Shown: piece by piece, positions 31,982-40,646 of the stretch
Numbering within the stretch: the first letter of the stretch is position 1
Layout of the letters: the number at the start of each line of letters is the position of its first letter
Origin: Brevibacterium sp. 'Marine'
GTDB taxonomy: Bacteria; Actinomycetota; Actinomycetes; Actinomycetales; Brevibacteriaceae
NCBI RefSeq assembly: GCF_012844365.1
Contig: NZ_CP051626.1
Coordinates: 4,030,001 to 4,094,000 of the forward strand
DNA: 64,000 nt
Direction: 5' to 3'
Made by a program: the position numbers and the translations under genes
The notes under the pieces: model-generated
What the model was told of the DNA's origin: nothing
Databases searched by the model: none
Seen by the model: only the letters and a program-made list of their open reading frames with translations

Positions 31982-33196
31982 TCACGCCCAACCGACGACG
32001 AGGCGGGCCGCCTCGGCGGGGATCATCGGGTCGACGCCGGTGAGGTCGGCGAAACGGCGCAGACGATTGGCCACAGTGTTGCGGTGGCAGAACAGCTGCT
32101 CAGCCGACGCACCGATGCTCCCCGTCGCCAGATAGACCTGCACCGCCTCGATGAGGCGCTCTCGCTCGACCGGACCGCAGGCGGCAAGCGCGGACTCGAC
32201 ATCGGCGAGGATCGGGTTGCCCGCGGCATTGAGTGACCGGGCGGCCAACCGCGCCCACCCGCTGCGCCAGGTCATCGCAGACGTCTCATCAGCGGCGATG
32301 ACGTCGGCGAGGTCACGCGCGGTCAACGCCGACCGCCGCAGTGCCCCGATCCCTTCGGCACGCACATACCCCACCCTCGCCTCGGCGATCTTGCCGGCGA
32401 GCGCCCCCAGCGAATGACCGACTCCGCCCCCGCCGGGATCGGAAACATGGCCCGCGCCTTCTGGAACCTGCGTGAAGGCGATGAGCACCTCGCCGAGGTG
32501 GTGCGTGAACACGGTCCCGCCCGCGCGGACATGATCGGAGATGATGACCCGCAGGGCCCGGACGTCGTCGCCGGTGGCGGCGATGACGAGCAGCGGACAG
32601 TCGACGTCGAGACCGAGCCCGGTCGCGATCGTCGACAGTCGTTCGCCGGTCGGGTCCGGATCATCGAAGAGACTGGCGATGAGGCCGGCATGCACCGAGA
32701 ACTCCTCGGCCCGCATTCGTGCGAGCTCGGCCGTGTAGGCCTGTTGGACCTGGGAGACGTATTCGTCGACCGTCGACAATACGATGCCCGTGTGTCGGAT
32801 GACCAGCTCCGCATCGTCCTGGCTCGCCACCCGGGTGAGCACCTCCCAGAGCACGCTGAAGTCGTGTCGGATCGCCGTCATCAGGGCCTCGAGCGGGATC
32901 CCTGCCCGCGCCCGGGAGACCCCAACCTCCGTCGACACGGCCACAGGCCCGTCGAAACCACCGGCCCGCAGTCCCTCGATGAGGGTGGAGAAGGAGAGCC
33001 GTCCGGTTCGGCGCAGCTCCGAAACCGGAATCGGTGCGGGATCGTAGCCGGAGACCGTGACCACGCGGGTCATGAACCGCTCGGTCAGCTCGTCGAGATC
33101 GAGGGCGTCGAGGAGCTCGAGCCACCGCCGTTCATCTCCGGGCTGCGGCCGGTCCCGCAGCTGTCGTGTGCCCACAAATCCGTTATTCTCATCCAT
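31982..33196 (-). CDS. PucR-type helix-turn-helix transcriptional regulator
   Basis: A 404-residue regulator starting at ATG 33196 (MDENNGFVG) behind GAGGG; a longer frame to 33865 is antisense to the MFS gene. The N-terminal part (about 20-170) is helical and resembles RsbRD/PucR sensory regions. The C-terminus has VYLATGSIGASAEQLFCHRNTVANRLRRFADLTGVDP, the PucR/CdaR HTH_30 motif in which the LxxHRNTVxxRLxR segment is diagnostic. It is divergent from the MFS/ThDP/M20 operon and is probably its activator. PucR relatives often govern purine or other nitrogen-compound use, which agrees with an amidohydrolase in the operon. Confidence 0.85.
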   Translation of the reverse strand: MDENNGFVGTRQLRDRPQPGDERRWLELLDALDLDELTERFMTRVVTVSGYDPAPIPVSELRRTGRLSFSTLIEGLRAGGFDGPVAVSTEVGVSRARAGIPLEALMTAIRHDFSVLWEVLTRVASQDDAELVIRHTGIVLSTVDEYVSQVQQAYTAELARMRAEEFSVHAGLIASLFDDPDPTGERLSTIATGLGLDVDCPLLVIAATGDDVRALRVIISDHVRAGGTVFTHHLGEVLIAFTQVPEGAGHVSDPGGGGVGHSLGALAGKIAEARVGYVRAEGIGALRRSALTARDLADVIAADETSAMTWRSGWARLAARSLNAAGNPILADVESALAACGPVERERLIEAVQVYLATGSIGASAEQLFCHRNTVANRLRRFADLTGVDPMIPAEAARLVVGWA

Positions 33197-33212
33197 CACA
33201 CCCTCAAGAATA

Positions 33213-33226
33213 TGTGCATCTGCACA
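33213..33226. promoter_or_regulatory. TGTGCA-TC-TGCACA inverted repeat, candidate PucR operator
   Basis: A perfect 6+2+6 inverted repeat 17 bp upstream of the PucR start, in the region shared with the divergent MFS operon. Assigned by position. Confidence 0.45.
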
Positions 33227-33385
33227 AGCACTGCCCGATTTTCGGTGACAAATGCGTCTGGATCGGGACACGTGGCACTCTGTAAGGTCGATACCTGCCG
33301 GTCGAACGCAGTGATCGACCGATGCACCACCCGCACCCGGACTCGGCCGACCAGGCCCAGGTCCCCGGACTCGACGGAGAGAACC

Positions 33386-34717
33386 ATGAGCGAGCAGAAC
33401 ATCACGGCGTCCGCCGAGCTCAGCGCCACCACAGAGCTGAGCATCAAGGACGCGAACAAGGTCGCCGCCGGCGCCCTGATCGGCACCGCCCTCGAGTGGT
33501 ACGACTTCTTCCTCTTCTCGGCCGCGGCCGCCCTGATCTTCAACGTCCAGTACTTCACCAGCGAGAACGCCACCGCAGCTGCGTTGGCCTCCTTCGCGAC
33601 CTTCGGTGTGGGTCTGGCCGCTCGCCCCATCGGCGGTCTGATCTTCGGCCGCATGGGCGACAAGATCGGACGCCGCAAGGTCCTGCTCATCACGATCATC
33701 GGCATCGGCGTCGTCACCGGCCTCATCGGTGTGCTCCCGACCTATGCGGCGATCGGATTCGCCGCTCCCGCCCTCCTCGTCCTCCTGCGCATCCTCCAGG
33801 GCCTCTTCGTCGGCGGCGAATGGTCGGGCGCGATGACCCTCGTCGTCGAGAACGCCCCGCTCCACCTGCGCGCCCGCTATGCGGCGATCCCGCAGATCGG
33901 TTCGCCCATCGGCACGATCCTGTCCTCCGGCGGATTCTTCGTCATGACCCTGCTGTTCTCACAGGAGAACTTCAACTCCTTCGGCTGGAGGATCCCGTTC
34001 CTCATCGCCCTGCCGCTGCTCGTCGTCGCCGTCTACCTGCGTTCCCGCCTCGAGGAGTCACCGGTCTTCCGCCAGCTCGAAGAGTCCGGAGAGGTCGAGA
34101 AGAGCCCGATCAGCACGACCTTCCGAGACTCGTGGAAGCAGATCATCATCGGCATGGCCGCGGCCCTGCTCGGCGTCGGCGGCTTCTACCTCGTCACCGC
34201 CTTCTGCGTCTGGTACGGCGTCAACGTCCTCGGGTACACGAACTCCCTCCTCCTGCTCGGCAGCATGGTCGCCGCCGCCGTCGAGATCGGAGCCCTCATC
34301 TGGGGCGGCGCCCTGGGAACGAAATTCGGTGCCTCGAAGGTCATCCTCTGGGGCGGAATCGCCTCGGCAGTCGTCGCGGTGCCCGCATTCTTCATGTTCG
34401 AGTCCGGCAACCCGGTCCTCGTCGTCATCGCCATGACCCTGGCCGTGTCCACCCTGTCCCTGCCCTACGCGGCCTCGGGCACCGTGCTCACCGGCCTGTT
34501 CCCCGCCACCACCCGCTACACGGGTGTGGGCATGGCGCAGAACGCCGCAGGCATGCTCTCCGGGTTCATCCCGCTGCTGGCCACGAGCTTCGTCGCCTCC
34601 GCCGGAGACCACTGGTGGCCGGCCGCCGCGATGCTCGTCTTCCTCTCCCTGTTCACGGCCTTCGCCGGCTTCGTCGCACCCCGCATGAGCGTCGACCTGC
34701 CCGGCTTCAAACACTGA
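33386..34717 (+). CDS. MFS transporter, MHS family
   Basis: A 443-residue, 12-helix symporter, starting at ATG 33386 behind GGAGAG. MHS hallmarks are GTALEWYDFFLFSAAAALIFN in helix 1, GLIFGRMGDKIGRRKVLL between helices 2 and 3, and QGLFVGGEWSGAMTLVVE in helix 5. It is the first gene of an operon with a ThDP enzyme and an M20 amidohydrolase, with gaps of 84 and 123 bp, divergent from PucR. It presumably brings in the operon's substrate, a carboxylate or N-acyl/carbamoyl compound; this is inference. Confidence 0.88.
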   Translation: MSEQNITASAELSATTELSIKDANKVAAGALIGTALEWYDFFLFSAAAALIFNVQYFTSENATAAALASFATFGVGLAARPIGGLIFGRMGDKIGRRKVLLITIIGIGVVTGLIGVLPTYAAIGFAAPALLVLLRILQGLFVGGEWSGAMTLVVENAPLHLRARYAAIPQIGSPIGTILSSGGFFVMTLLFSQENFNSFGWRIPFLIALPLLVVAVYLRSRLEESPVFRQLEESGEVEKSPISTTFRDSWKQIIIGMAAALLGVGGFYLVTAFCVWYGVNVLGYTNSLLLLGSMVAAAVEIGALIWGGALGTKFGASKVILWGGIASAVVAVPAFFMFESGNPVLVVIAMTLAVSTLSLPYAASGTVLTGLFPATTRYTGVGMAQNAAGMLSGFIPLLATSFVASAGDHWWPAAAMLVFLSLFTAFAGFVAPRMSVDLPGFKH

Positions 34718-34801
34718 GAACCGCACAGCGCTGAGAACCCAGCGCAGCACCGGGCCGGGAGCCCCGGACCTCACACCGTTCGACCCTCGAAAGGACACCC
34801 A

Positions 34802-36562
34802 ATGTCGCGTTCCGCCGGCCACCTCATCGTCGACACCCTGGAGAGCGCGGGCATCGAACGCGTCTACGCGGTCCCCGGCGAGTCCTACCTCGACGTCCTC
34901 GACGGACTGTATGACGCGAACATCGAGACCGTCGTGTGCCGGCAGGAGGGCGGTGCGGGGTTCATGGCGCTGGCCGAATCCCGGCTGACCGGCCGTCCCG
35001 GAATCGCCATGGTCACCCGTGGTCCCGGAGCGGCGAATGCGATGATCTCCGTCCACACCGCTTGGCAGGACGCGACCGCGCTCGTCCTCTTCGTCGGCCT
35101 CGTTCCTCTCAATGACCGCTCCCGAGAATCCTTCCAGGAGTTCAGCCTGACCGAATGGTTCTCCTCGACGGCAAAGCGCGTGCTCACCATCGATGACGAG
35201 GACCGTGCCGGTGAGATCACCGCCGACGCCCTGCGCATCGCCGCATCCGGTCGCCCCGGGCCCGTCGTCGTCGGCCTGCCCGAGGATGTCCTCGTCCGCC
35301 TCACCGAGGCCCCCACCCCGCCCCTCGCCGAGGTGGCCGCACCGATCCCCGCCCCCGCCGTCATCGACGGGCTGGCTTCACGGATCGCGGCCGCGAAGCG
35401 TCCCGTGTTCGTGCTCGGCGGGGATGGGTGGCACAACGGCTGCGGAGCTGAGTTGGCCCGACTGGCCGCCTCAGCGGGGATCCCGATCTTCTGCGATTGG
35501 CGCGCCTACGATGCGATTCCGCATTCCTCGCCGGCGTGGGCGGGGTGGCTCGGCTACGGTCGCGCCGATGCGGTGGCGGCCGGTTTCGCCGAGGCGGACC
35601 TCGTCGTCTTCGTCGGCTGCGCCCGGTCCGATGTCTTGAGCGACGGGTACACGATCGGCTTCTACGCCGAAACCGAGCTCGTCTCCCTCGATATGGAGGC
35701 CGCCCAGCATGCAGGGCGCATCGATGAGCACATCATCGCCTCCCCGGAATCCTTCACGCAGGCCCTGACCAGGACCGATGCCGGTGCCGCTCGTGCTTCC
35801 GGGCAGCTGCGCGGTGATCGAACGGATGAGTGGATGCAGTCACGTGCCGACGTGCAGTCCCGGTTCGCCGCGCACCGCCCCGACGCCGAGGCGGCACCGG
35901 AGAATCCGGGCCGTGCCGGGGTCGATCTCGGGGTGGCGTTCGGGATTCTCGATGACCGCCTCGGCGGGGATGCGATCCTCACCTATGGAGCCGGCAATGC
36001 GACGATCTGGGGGCACCGGTTCATCCGGCATGAGCGCCCGGCCAGCCTCGTCGGAGCCCGCAACGGGGCAATGGGCCTCGCCGTTCCCGCCGCGGTGGCG
36101 GCTTCTCTGGCGTACCCGGAGCGTCGTGCGGTCGCGATCTGCGGCGATGGGGACTTCCTCATGAACGGGCAGGAGATCGCCACGGCCTTCGCCCACGGCG
36201 GTTCACCACTCATCATCGTCGTCGACAACGGCGTGTACGGCACGATCGTGTCCCACCAGGAGAACCACTATCCCGGGCGGCCCTCGGGCACGCGGATGGT
36301 CAACCCGAACTTCGCGGCGTGGATGTCGGCATTCGATCTCGGCAGCTCCGGGGCCGCCTCGGCGAGGATCTCCGGCTCAGTTTTACCGGGAGCAGACGGC
36401 ACTGCAGTGGGAGCGGGAATGGTCGGTCACGGCGAGCGCGTCGAGGCCACCGAGGACTTCGCAGCCGCGCTCGACCGGGCCTTGGCCCACGACGGGCCCG
36501 CGCTCATCCATGTGCTCATCGACCCGGCGACGATGCCTCCGGCCGCCGATGAAACCGCCTGA
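34802..36562 (+). CDS. Thiamine diphosphate-dependent enzyme, acetolactate synthase-like
   Basis: A 586-residue ThDP enzyme of the acetohydroxyacid synthase/benzoylformate decarboxylase family. The N-terminal PYR domain (about 3-170) has the catalytic Glu in VCRQEGGAGFMALAES. A central FAD/nucleotide-like domain follows, then the PP domain (about 380-570) with ICGDGDFLMNGQEIATAFAHG, the GDG-x(n)-N Mg-ThDP motif, and VVDNGVYGTI. There is no small regulatory subunit and the neighbours are catabolic, so it is more likely a catabolic decarboxylase or ligase (oxalyl-CoA or glyoxylate carboligase-like) than IlvB. Exact reaction unknown. Confidence 0.85.
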   Translation: MSRSAGHLIVDTLESAGIERVYAVPGESYLDVLDGLYDANIETVVCRQEGGAGFMALAESRLTGRPGIAMVTRGPGAANAMISVHTAWQDATALVLFVGLVPLNDRSRESFQEFSLTEWFSSTAKRVLTIDDEDRAGEITADALRIAASGRPGPVVVGLPEDVLVRLTEAPTPPLAEVAAPIPAPAVIDGLASRIAAAKRPVFVLGGDGWHNGCGAELARLAASAGIPIFCDWRAYDAIPHSSPAWAGWLGYGRADAVAAGFAEADLVVFVGCARSDVLSDGYTIGFYAETELVSLDMEAAQHAGRIDEHIIASPESFTQALTRTDAGAARASGQLRGDRTDEWMQSRADVQSRFAAHRPDAEAAPENPGRAGVDLGVAFGILDDRLGGDAILTYGAGNATIWGHRFIRHERPASLVGARNGAMGLAVPAAVAASLAYPERRAVAICGDGDFLMNGQEIATAFAHGGSPLIIVVDNGVYGTIVSHQENHYPGRPSGTRMVNPNFAAWMSAFDLGSSGAASARISGSVLPGADGTAVGAGMVGHGERVEATEDFAAALDRALAHDGPALIHVLIDPATMPPAADETA

Positions 36563-36685
36563 CCCATCCGTGGTGCCCGCCGCGGTGGGCACCTCTCTTC
36601 TGACACCGGCACCGCCGGCGCCGCACCCCTCCATCCCGCCGTCGCGGGTCACCCCGCCCGCGACACCGTCTCGAAAGGACCCCTC

Positions 36686-37954
36686 ATGACCGTTTCAACC
36701 TCCCTGATCAGCGCCGATCACGAAGCCGAGTTCCTTGCCGATTGGGCCGTGCATTCACGATTCGGTGCGGTCGAAGGCACGAACGGAGTCGACCGGCAGG
36801 CGGCGAGCGCCGCCGATGGTCAGCAGCGGAAATGGTTCGAAGAGCTGCTCGTCAAGCACGGTTTCAGCGTGCACCGGGATGCGATCGGCAATCAGTTCGG
36901 GCTCCTCGAGCTCATTCCCGGGGCCCCGTATGTGCTCACGGGGTCGCATATGGACTCGCAGCCGACGGCCGGCCGTTTCGACGGTGCCTACGGGGTGATG
37001 GCTTCGGCGCATGCGTGTTTCGCGATCGCCGATGAGCTGCGGGCGGACCCGTCGAAGGCGAAGTTCAACCTCGCCGTGGTCAACTGGTTCAATGAAGAGG
37101 GCTCCCGGTTCAAGCCCTCGATGATGGGATCCAATGTCTTCACCGGCAAGGCCGAGCTGGAGGCGGCCCTGACCACCCGTGATGCTGCGGGAGTCACAGT
37201 CGCCGAGGCGCTCGATGCGTTGGGAGAACGCGGAGACTTCACGGTCCCGGAGATCGCCTCCTATGCGGAGATCCACGTCCAGCAGGGCCGCAGCATGGAA
37301 GAGGACGGTGTGACGATCGGGCTCGTCAATGCCACCTGGGCGGCGCACAAGTACGAGTTCAAGGTCACCGGCGCACAGGCCCACAGCGGGTCGACGCTCA
37401 TGGCCGATCGACAGGATGCTCTGCTCGGTGCGGCGCGCCTGGTCGTGGCCGCGCGGGAGCTCGTCGACGACTTCGAGCCGGGTGCCCTGCACACCGCGTG
37501 CGGTCAGCTCACCGTCTACCCGAACTCACCGGTCGTCGTCGCCAGCGAAGTCAGCCTGCTGCTCGATCTGCGGTCCCCCAGCGCCGAGGTGATCGCCGCC
37601 GCCCATGAGACGCTCATGGCCACGATCGCCCAGGTCAGCACCGATGATCGTGTGGAGATCGAGATCGTCGCCGAACACAGCTGGGATCAGAACCCGTACT
37701 CCGAGGACGGAGTCGAGCTGGCACGCACCGCGGCCGATGACTTGGGACTCACCTCGGCGACGGTGATGACCGTGGCCGGGCACGATTCGACGAACATGAA
37801 GGACGAGGTGCCCACCGTCATGCTCTTCATTCCCAGCGTCGACGGGGTCTCGCACAGTCTTGCCGAGTTCACGAAGGACGAGGACCTCGTCTCGGGTCTC
37901 CATCACCTCACCGAGGTGGTTCGCCGGCTCGCCTCGGGTGCGCTGGCAGAGTGA
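36686..37954 (+). CDS. M20-family Zn-dependent amidohydrolase (allantoate/N-carbamoyl amino acid hydrolase-like)
   Basis: A 422-residue metallohydrolase of the M20/hydantoinase-carbamoylase family. Metal ligand motifs: GSHMDSQPTAGRFDGAYGVMAS (His and Asp), NWFNEEGSRFKP (paired Glu), EIHVQQGRSMEEDG (His), and the late AGHDSTNMKDEVPTVMLFIPSVDGVSHS (His). The dimerisation domain lies around 215-330 (GAQAHSGSTLMADRQDALLGAARL). Family members cleave carbamoyl or ureido groups from allantoate, ureidoglycolate or N-carbamoyl amino acids. Being last in a PucR-linked operon supports a nitrogen-salvage role; the precise substrate is not determinable. Confidence 0.87.
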   Translation: MTVSTSLISADHEAEFLADWAVHSRFGAVEGTNGVDRQAASAADGQQRKWFEELLVKHGFSVHRDAIGNQFGLLELIPGAPYVLTGSHMDSQPTAGRFDGAYGVMASAHACFAIADELRADPSKAKFNLAVVNWFNEEGSRFKPSMMGSNVFTGKAELEAALTTRDAAGVTVAEALDALGERGDFTVPEIASYAEIHVQQGRSMEEDGVTIGLVNATWAAHKYEFKVTGAQAHSGSTLMADRQDALLGAARLVVAARELVDDFEPGALHTACGQLTVYPNSPVVVASEVSLLLDLRSPSAEVIAAAHETLMATIAQVSTDDRVEIEIVAEHSWDQNPYSEDGVELARTAADDLGLTSATVMTVAGHDSTNMKDEVPTVMLFIPSVDGVSHSLAEFTKDEDLVSGLHHLTEVVRRLASGALAE

Positions 37955-37966
37955 CCGCGAAGGGGG

Positions 37967-38377
37967 TCAGTCCTCCCAGGGATTGAGCAGTCTGACTCCG
38001 ATATTCGCGAAGTCAGCGACGTTCCTCGTCACCAGGGTCAGAGAGTGTGCGAGTGCGGTCCCTGCGATCAGGCTGTCCATGTCGGGCATCGGGTCAGGGG
38101 CGTGCAATTGCGATGCCTGCACAGCCACTTCGGCATCGACGGCAAGAATTCTTCTGTCGAAGACCTCAGAGACCTGTTCGTCGAACCACTGCCGAAGGAC
38201 CGATCCAGCGCGTGCGTCCCGCCGCTCTTTCCGTCGGACTCCGACGTCGAGTTCGAGGACCGTAATGGCGCTGATGGCCAGATCGTCGATCCGCTGTGCG
38301 GCGATCCAGGATCCGACGGGAGTCCGGTTGCCGCGGCGAGCGTCACTGATGATGTTGGTGTCGAGCAGATATCTCAC
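37967..38377 (-). CDS. PIN-domain toxin of a type II toxin-antitoxin system (VapC-like)
   Basis: A 136-residue PIN-fold ribonuclease. Acidic residues that bind Mg2+ are seen at Asp6 (YLLDTNIISD), Glu42 (ITVLELDVG), the Asp of PMPDMDSLIAGTA, and TRNVADFANIG near the C-terminus, the full FitB/VapC set. The start overlaps the antitoxin stop by 4 bp, so the two are translationally coupled, and the antitoxin is of the Phd/YefM kind usual for this PIN subgroup. It would cleave RNA when freed from the antitoxin. The gene appears intact. Confidence 0.9.
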   Translation of the reverse strand: MRYLLDTNIISDARRGNRTPVGSWIAAQRIDDLAISAITVLELDVGVRRKERRDARAGSVLRQWFDEQVSEVFDRRILAVDAEVAVQASQLHAPDPMPDMDSLIAGTALAHSLTLVTRNVADFANIGVRLLNPWED

Positions 38378-38622
38378 AGTTCGGGCACCCGCAGCGATCG
38401 CTGAGAACGGTGCGGCAGATCGAGGTCCGAATCATCGTCGTGGATAACGAGGGCATCACCGACGAGGTCCGATCTGCCGCTGAGTTGATCGAACTCATCG
38501 GCAGTCAGCAGAACGTGCGCGCGACGACCATGTTCGGTGATGGTGACCGGTCCGTGTGTGGCCGCACGCTTGGCCGCCGATACGTCCCGGTTGAATTCCC
38601 GACTCGACATCGTGGTCATCAT
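38374..38622 (-). CDS. Phd/YefM family antitoxin
   Basis: An 82-residue DNA-binding antitoxin: MSSREFNRDVSAAKRAATHGPVTITEHGRRAHVLLTADEF is the Phd/YefM dimerisation and DNA-binding fold, and the acidic C-terminus (VIHDDDSDLDLP) is the toxin-neutralising tail. First gene of the pair, 4-bp overlap with the PIN toxin. An inverted-repeat cluster just upstream is a natural autoregulatory operator. Confidence 0.9.
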   Translation of the reverse strand: MMTTMSSREFNRDVSAAKRAATHGPVTITEHGRRAHVLLTADEFDQLSGRSDLVGDALVIHDDDSDLDLPHRSQRSLRVPEL

Positions 38623-38640
38623 CCACCTCCCGAAATGTCA

Positions 38641-38660
38641 CTACTGTAGGTACATTCTAC
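38641..38660 (-). promoter_or_regulatory. Operator-like repeats of the toxin-antitoxin promoter
   Basis: CTACTGTAGGTACATTCTAC holds three alternating CTAC/GTAG half-sites (CTAC-T-GTAG and GTAG-N7-CTAC) about 20 bp upstream of the antitoxin start, as expected for conditional cooperative autorepression. Confidence 0.5.
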
Positions 38661-38724
38661 GTCTGGGTTGTGGACGAATCCATCACCAGATGCCGAGTGG
38701 ACAGGACTCTCGGACCCGCGGACA

Positions 38725-39318
38725 TCAGTCGATGGAGTCGACGTCCTGGTTCTCGTCGACGAGCTTCTTCGCCAGCGGCTCCCACTTGTCGTAGGCGTCG
38801 GGGTAGGCCGAGCGCTGCACTTCCTGTGCGGCGTCACCGGGGTCGATGTTCTCCCAGTCGGCGATCTGGGTCAGTCCCGGGTTGGCGGTTCCGGAGTCGA
38901 CCCCGTAGAAGGCTTTCGACGCGTACACGGTGTCGGTGACTTCGTCGGCTGATCCCCAGTTCATCGAGGGACGCTGTTGGAAGGCACCGGCGGAATCGCG
39001 GTCTCCGCCGTCGAGGTCGTTGAGGCTCGATTCCTGCAGTGCGGTCATCACGGCGATCGTCTGTGCCTGCTCCGACAGGTCCGCGCCCTTGCCGACGCCG
39101 ATGATGGTGCGCGCATTGTCGATCTGCTCCTCGCTCAGCTCATCCGGGTCGTCGATCCCTCCGGTCGAGCCGGCGTCGGACTGGGCTGCTTCACCCTCCT
39201 GGCTGACGCCTCCGGAGATCGGGTCGGCCGAGGCCGAGGTCGCCGTGGCCAGGGAGACTCCCCCGGCGAGGACGGCGGCGGACAGTGCAGTCACCGCAAG
39301 TGTGCGCGCACGTTTCAT
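38725..39318 (-). CDS. Secreted lysozyme-like cell-wall protein
   Basis: A 197-residue exported protein with a clear Sec signal peptide (residues 1-31, ATSASA cleavage). The mature part holds the segment IDNARTIIGVGKGADL, then TALQESSLNDLDGGDRDSAGAFQQRPSMNWGS, where the Glu of ALQES is the expected catalytic acid and GDRDSxGxFQQRPS is characteristic of actinobacterial transglycosylase-like domains, and AQEVQRSAYPDAYDKWEPLA near the end. Such domains bind or cut peptidoglycan during growth. No wall-anchoring motif is present. The leader carries a CGGGTC-CTC-GACCCG hairpin 22 bp before the start. Confidence 0.8.
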   Translation of the reverse strand: MKRARTLAVTALSAAVLAGGVSLATATSASADPISGGVSQEGEAAQSDAGSTGGIDDPDELSEEQIDNARTIIGVGKGADLSEQAQTIAVMTALQESSLNDLDGGDRDSAGAFQQRPSMNWGSADEVTDTVYASKAFYGVDSGTANPGLTQIADWENIDPGDAAQEVQRSAYPDAYDKWEPLAKKLVDENQDVDSID

Positions 39319-39745
39319 CTGTTCTCACTTTCTCTTGATCGGGTCCTCGACCCGGTCGGCGACTCCTGGTGCGCGGCACACGTGGTGGGTTCTGCGGCAT
39401 CTGCCCTGTGGTCGGCACAGGAACACCAATGCAGAACGTGCCGTGGAATCGCCCCACACAACACTGACGGACCGATCGGCCCCGTTCAATGCAGAGAGAC
39501 TTCGAGATGACTCATTCTCGCCGCAACGAATCGTCACGGATCCGTGTGTAAGCGATCAGAGTTCGCTGAACGCCGCGCGGTGACCAGCGGTGCTCTCACC
39601 CGCCCGTGACCGGGGTCTCGATCGGCTCGTCGGGCGGTTCGCAGGCGCGGACCAGGGAAAGTTCAGACGCAACGAGGCGACCGCACTGCTGCCGGCGAGC
39701 GCTGCGGACGCACCGGTGGGGCGGGATCCTGGGTAACCTGGCCGC
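39319..39745. other. 427-bp intergenic region
   Basis: No gene is supported; the frames here are shadows. It is the long leader of the minus-strand secreted protein and the promoter region of the nucleotidyltransferase. A hairpin (39340-39354) lies close to the secreted-protein start. I could not establish a known riboswitch. Confidence 0.5.
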
Positions 39746-40606
39746 ATGCGCTCACAGCTGCCGCCGGACGTCGCATCCGCCATCAGGTCCTATCTGCGTG
39801 TTGCCGATCGGGTCCTGCCCGGCGGCATCATCGCCTGCGCTGTCACTGGGTCGATCGCTCTCGGCGCCTATCGTCCGGGCCGCAGCGACATCGACCTCGT
39901 CGCGGTCATCGCCGATGAGTGCCGGACACGGCCAGATCTCCTCCGCCGCCTGCGGCTGCTCCACCTCTCGCAGGTGCCCCGCTTGGTGGTCGGGGCGGCG
40001 CGCGGGCGAGGTGTGAGCGCCTGTTGCAATACGGTCTTCATCGCCGAATCCGAGGTCCGTCGCCCTGTCACCGAGATTCCGCCGATCGCCTCCCACACCG
40101 GGGAGATCTTCGACCCGAAAGGCGCATTCGACGTCAATCCGGTGATCTGGAAGGAGCTCGTCGACGGCGGGATCACGGTGCGGGGTCGGCCGATCGCCGA
40201 GTGGGAGGTCAACGCGCAGCCGGAGACGCTTCGCCCGTGGGTCAGTACGAATCTGCGCGAGTACTGGACTCCGTTGGCCGCACAGCTGCGCGTCCGTCCG
40301 TCGAGCACCCCGGGAACGCTGCTTCGTCGGCTCGTGACGTCCCCGCGGGGACTTTCAGCCGGCACCGTCGCGTGGTGTGTGCTCGGTCCCGCGCGGATGC
40401 ATCATACGCTCATCACCGGTGAGATCATCAGCAAGGAGGAAGCGGGACGCCGCGCGCTGACCGCATTTCCTCAGCACGCCCCCATCACCGAGGTGGCCCT
40501 GGCCAAAGTGCGCGGCGCGCGGATTCCGTCCGCACCGTCACGACGGCAGTGGCGGGGGCTGACCGCCTCGGCGATGGAGGACATCATCGCTGCCGCCCTC
40601 GGCTGA
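39746..40606 (+). CDS. Nucleotidyltransferase domain protein, aminoglycoside adenylyltransferase-like
   Basis: A 286-residue protein of the polymerase-beta-like nucleotidyltransferase fold. The NTP-binding motif AVTGSIALGAYRPGRSDIDLVAVI (about residues 32-55) has the GSxxxG and the two metal-binding Asp residues of DID. The C-terminal half is mostly helical as in ANT(3'')-type adenylyltransferases, with a GEIISKEEAGRRALTAF segment. It may adenylylate a small molecule, but many chromosomal homologues confer no resistance, so I give no resistance call. Stands alone. Confidence 0.75.
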   Translation: MRSQLPPDVASAIRSYLRVADRVLPGGIIACAVTGSIALGAYRPGRSDIDLVAVIADECRTRPDLLRRLRLLHLSQVPRLVVGAARGRGVSACCNTVFIAESEVRRPVTEIPPIASHTGEIFDPKGAFDVNPVIWKELVDGGITVRGRPIAEWEVNAQPETLRPWVSTNLREYWTPLAAQLRVRPSSTPGTLLRRLVTSPRGLSAGTVAWCVLGPARMHHTLITGEIISKEEAGRRALTAFPQHAPITEVALAKVRGARIPSAPSRRQWRGLTASAMEDIIAAALG

Positions 40607-40646
40607 GGTCGACTGCGCGAGGAGGCTGAGTCCTGCTGGGCGAACT

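Noticed and set aside
33197-33865. N-terminal extension of the PucR regulator
   Set aside because: It would run antisense through the MFS gene start; ATG 33196 with GAGGG gives a normal-length regulator.
39319-39745. c-di-AMP riboswitch upstream of the secreted protein
   Set aside because: Only edge-like resemblance; the conserved core could not be laid out by eye, so it is listed as a check and not as a feature.
39746-40606. Antibiotic-resistance gene call for the ANT-like protein
   Set aside because: Only the nucleotidyltransferase core is recognisable; chromosomal homologues are common and substrate residues cannot be judged.
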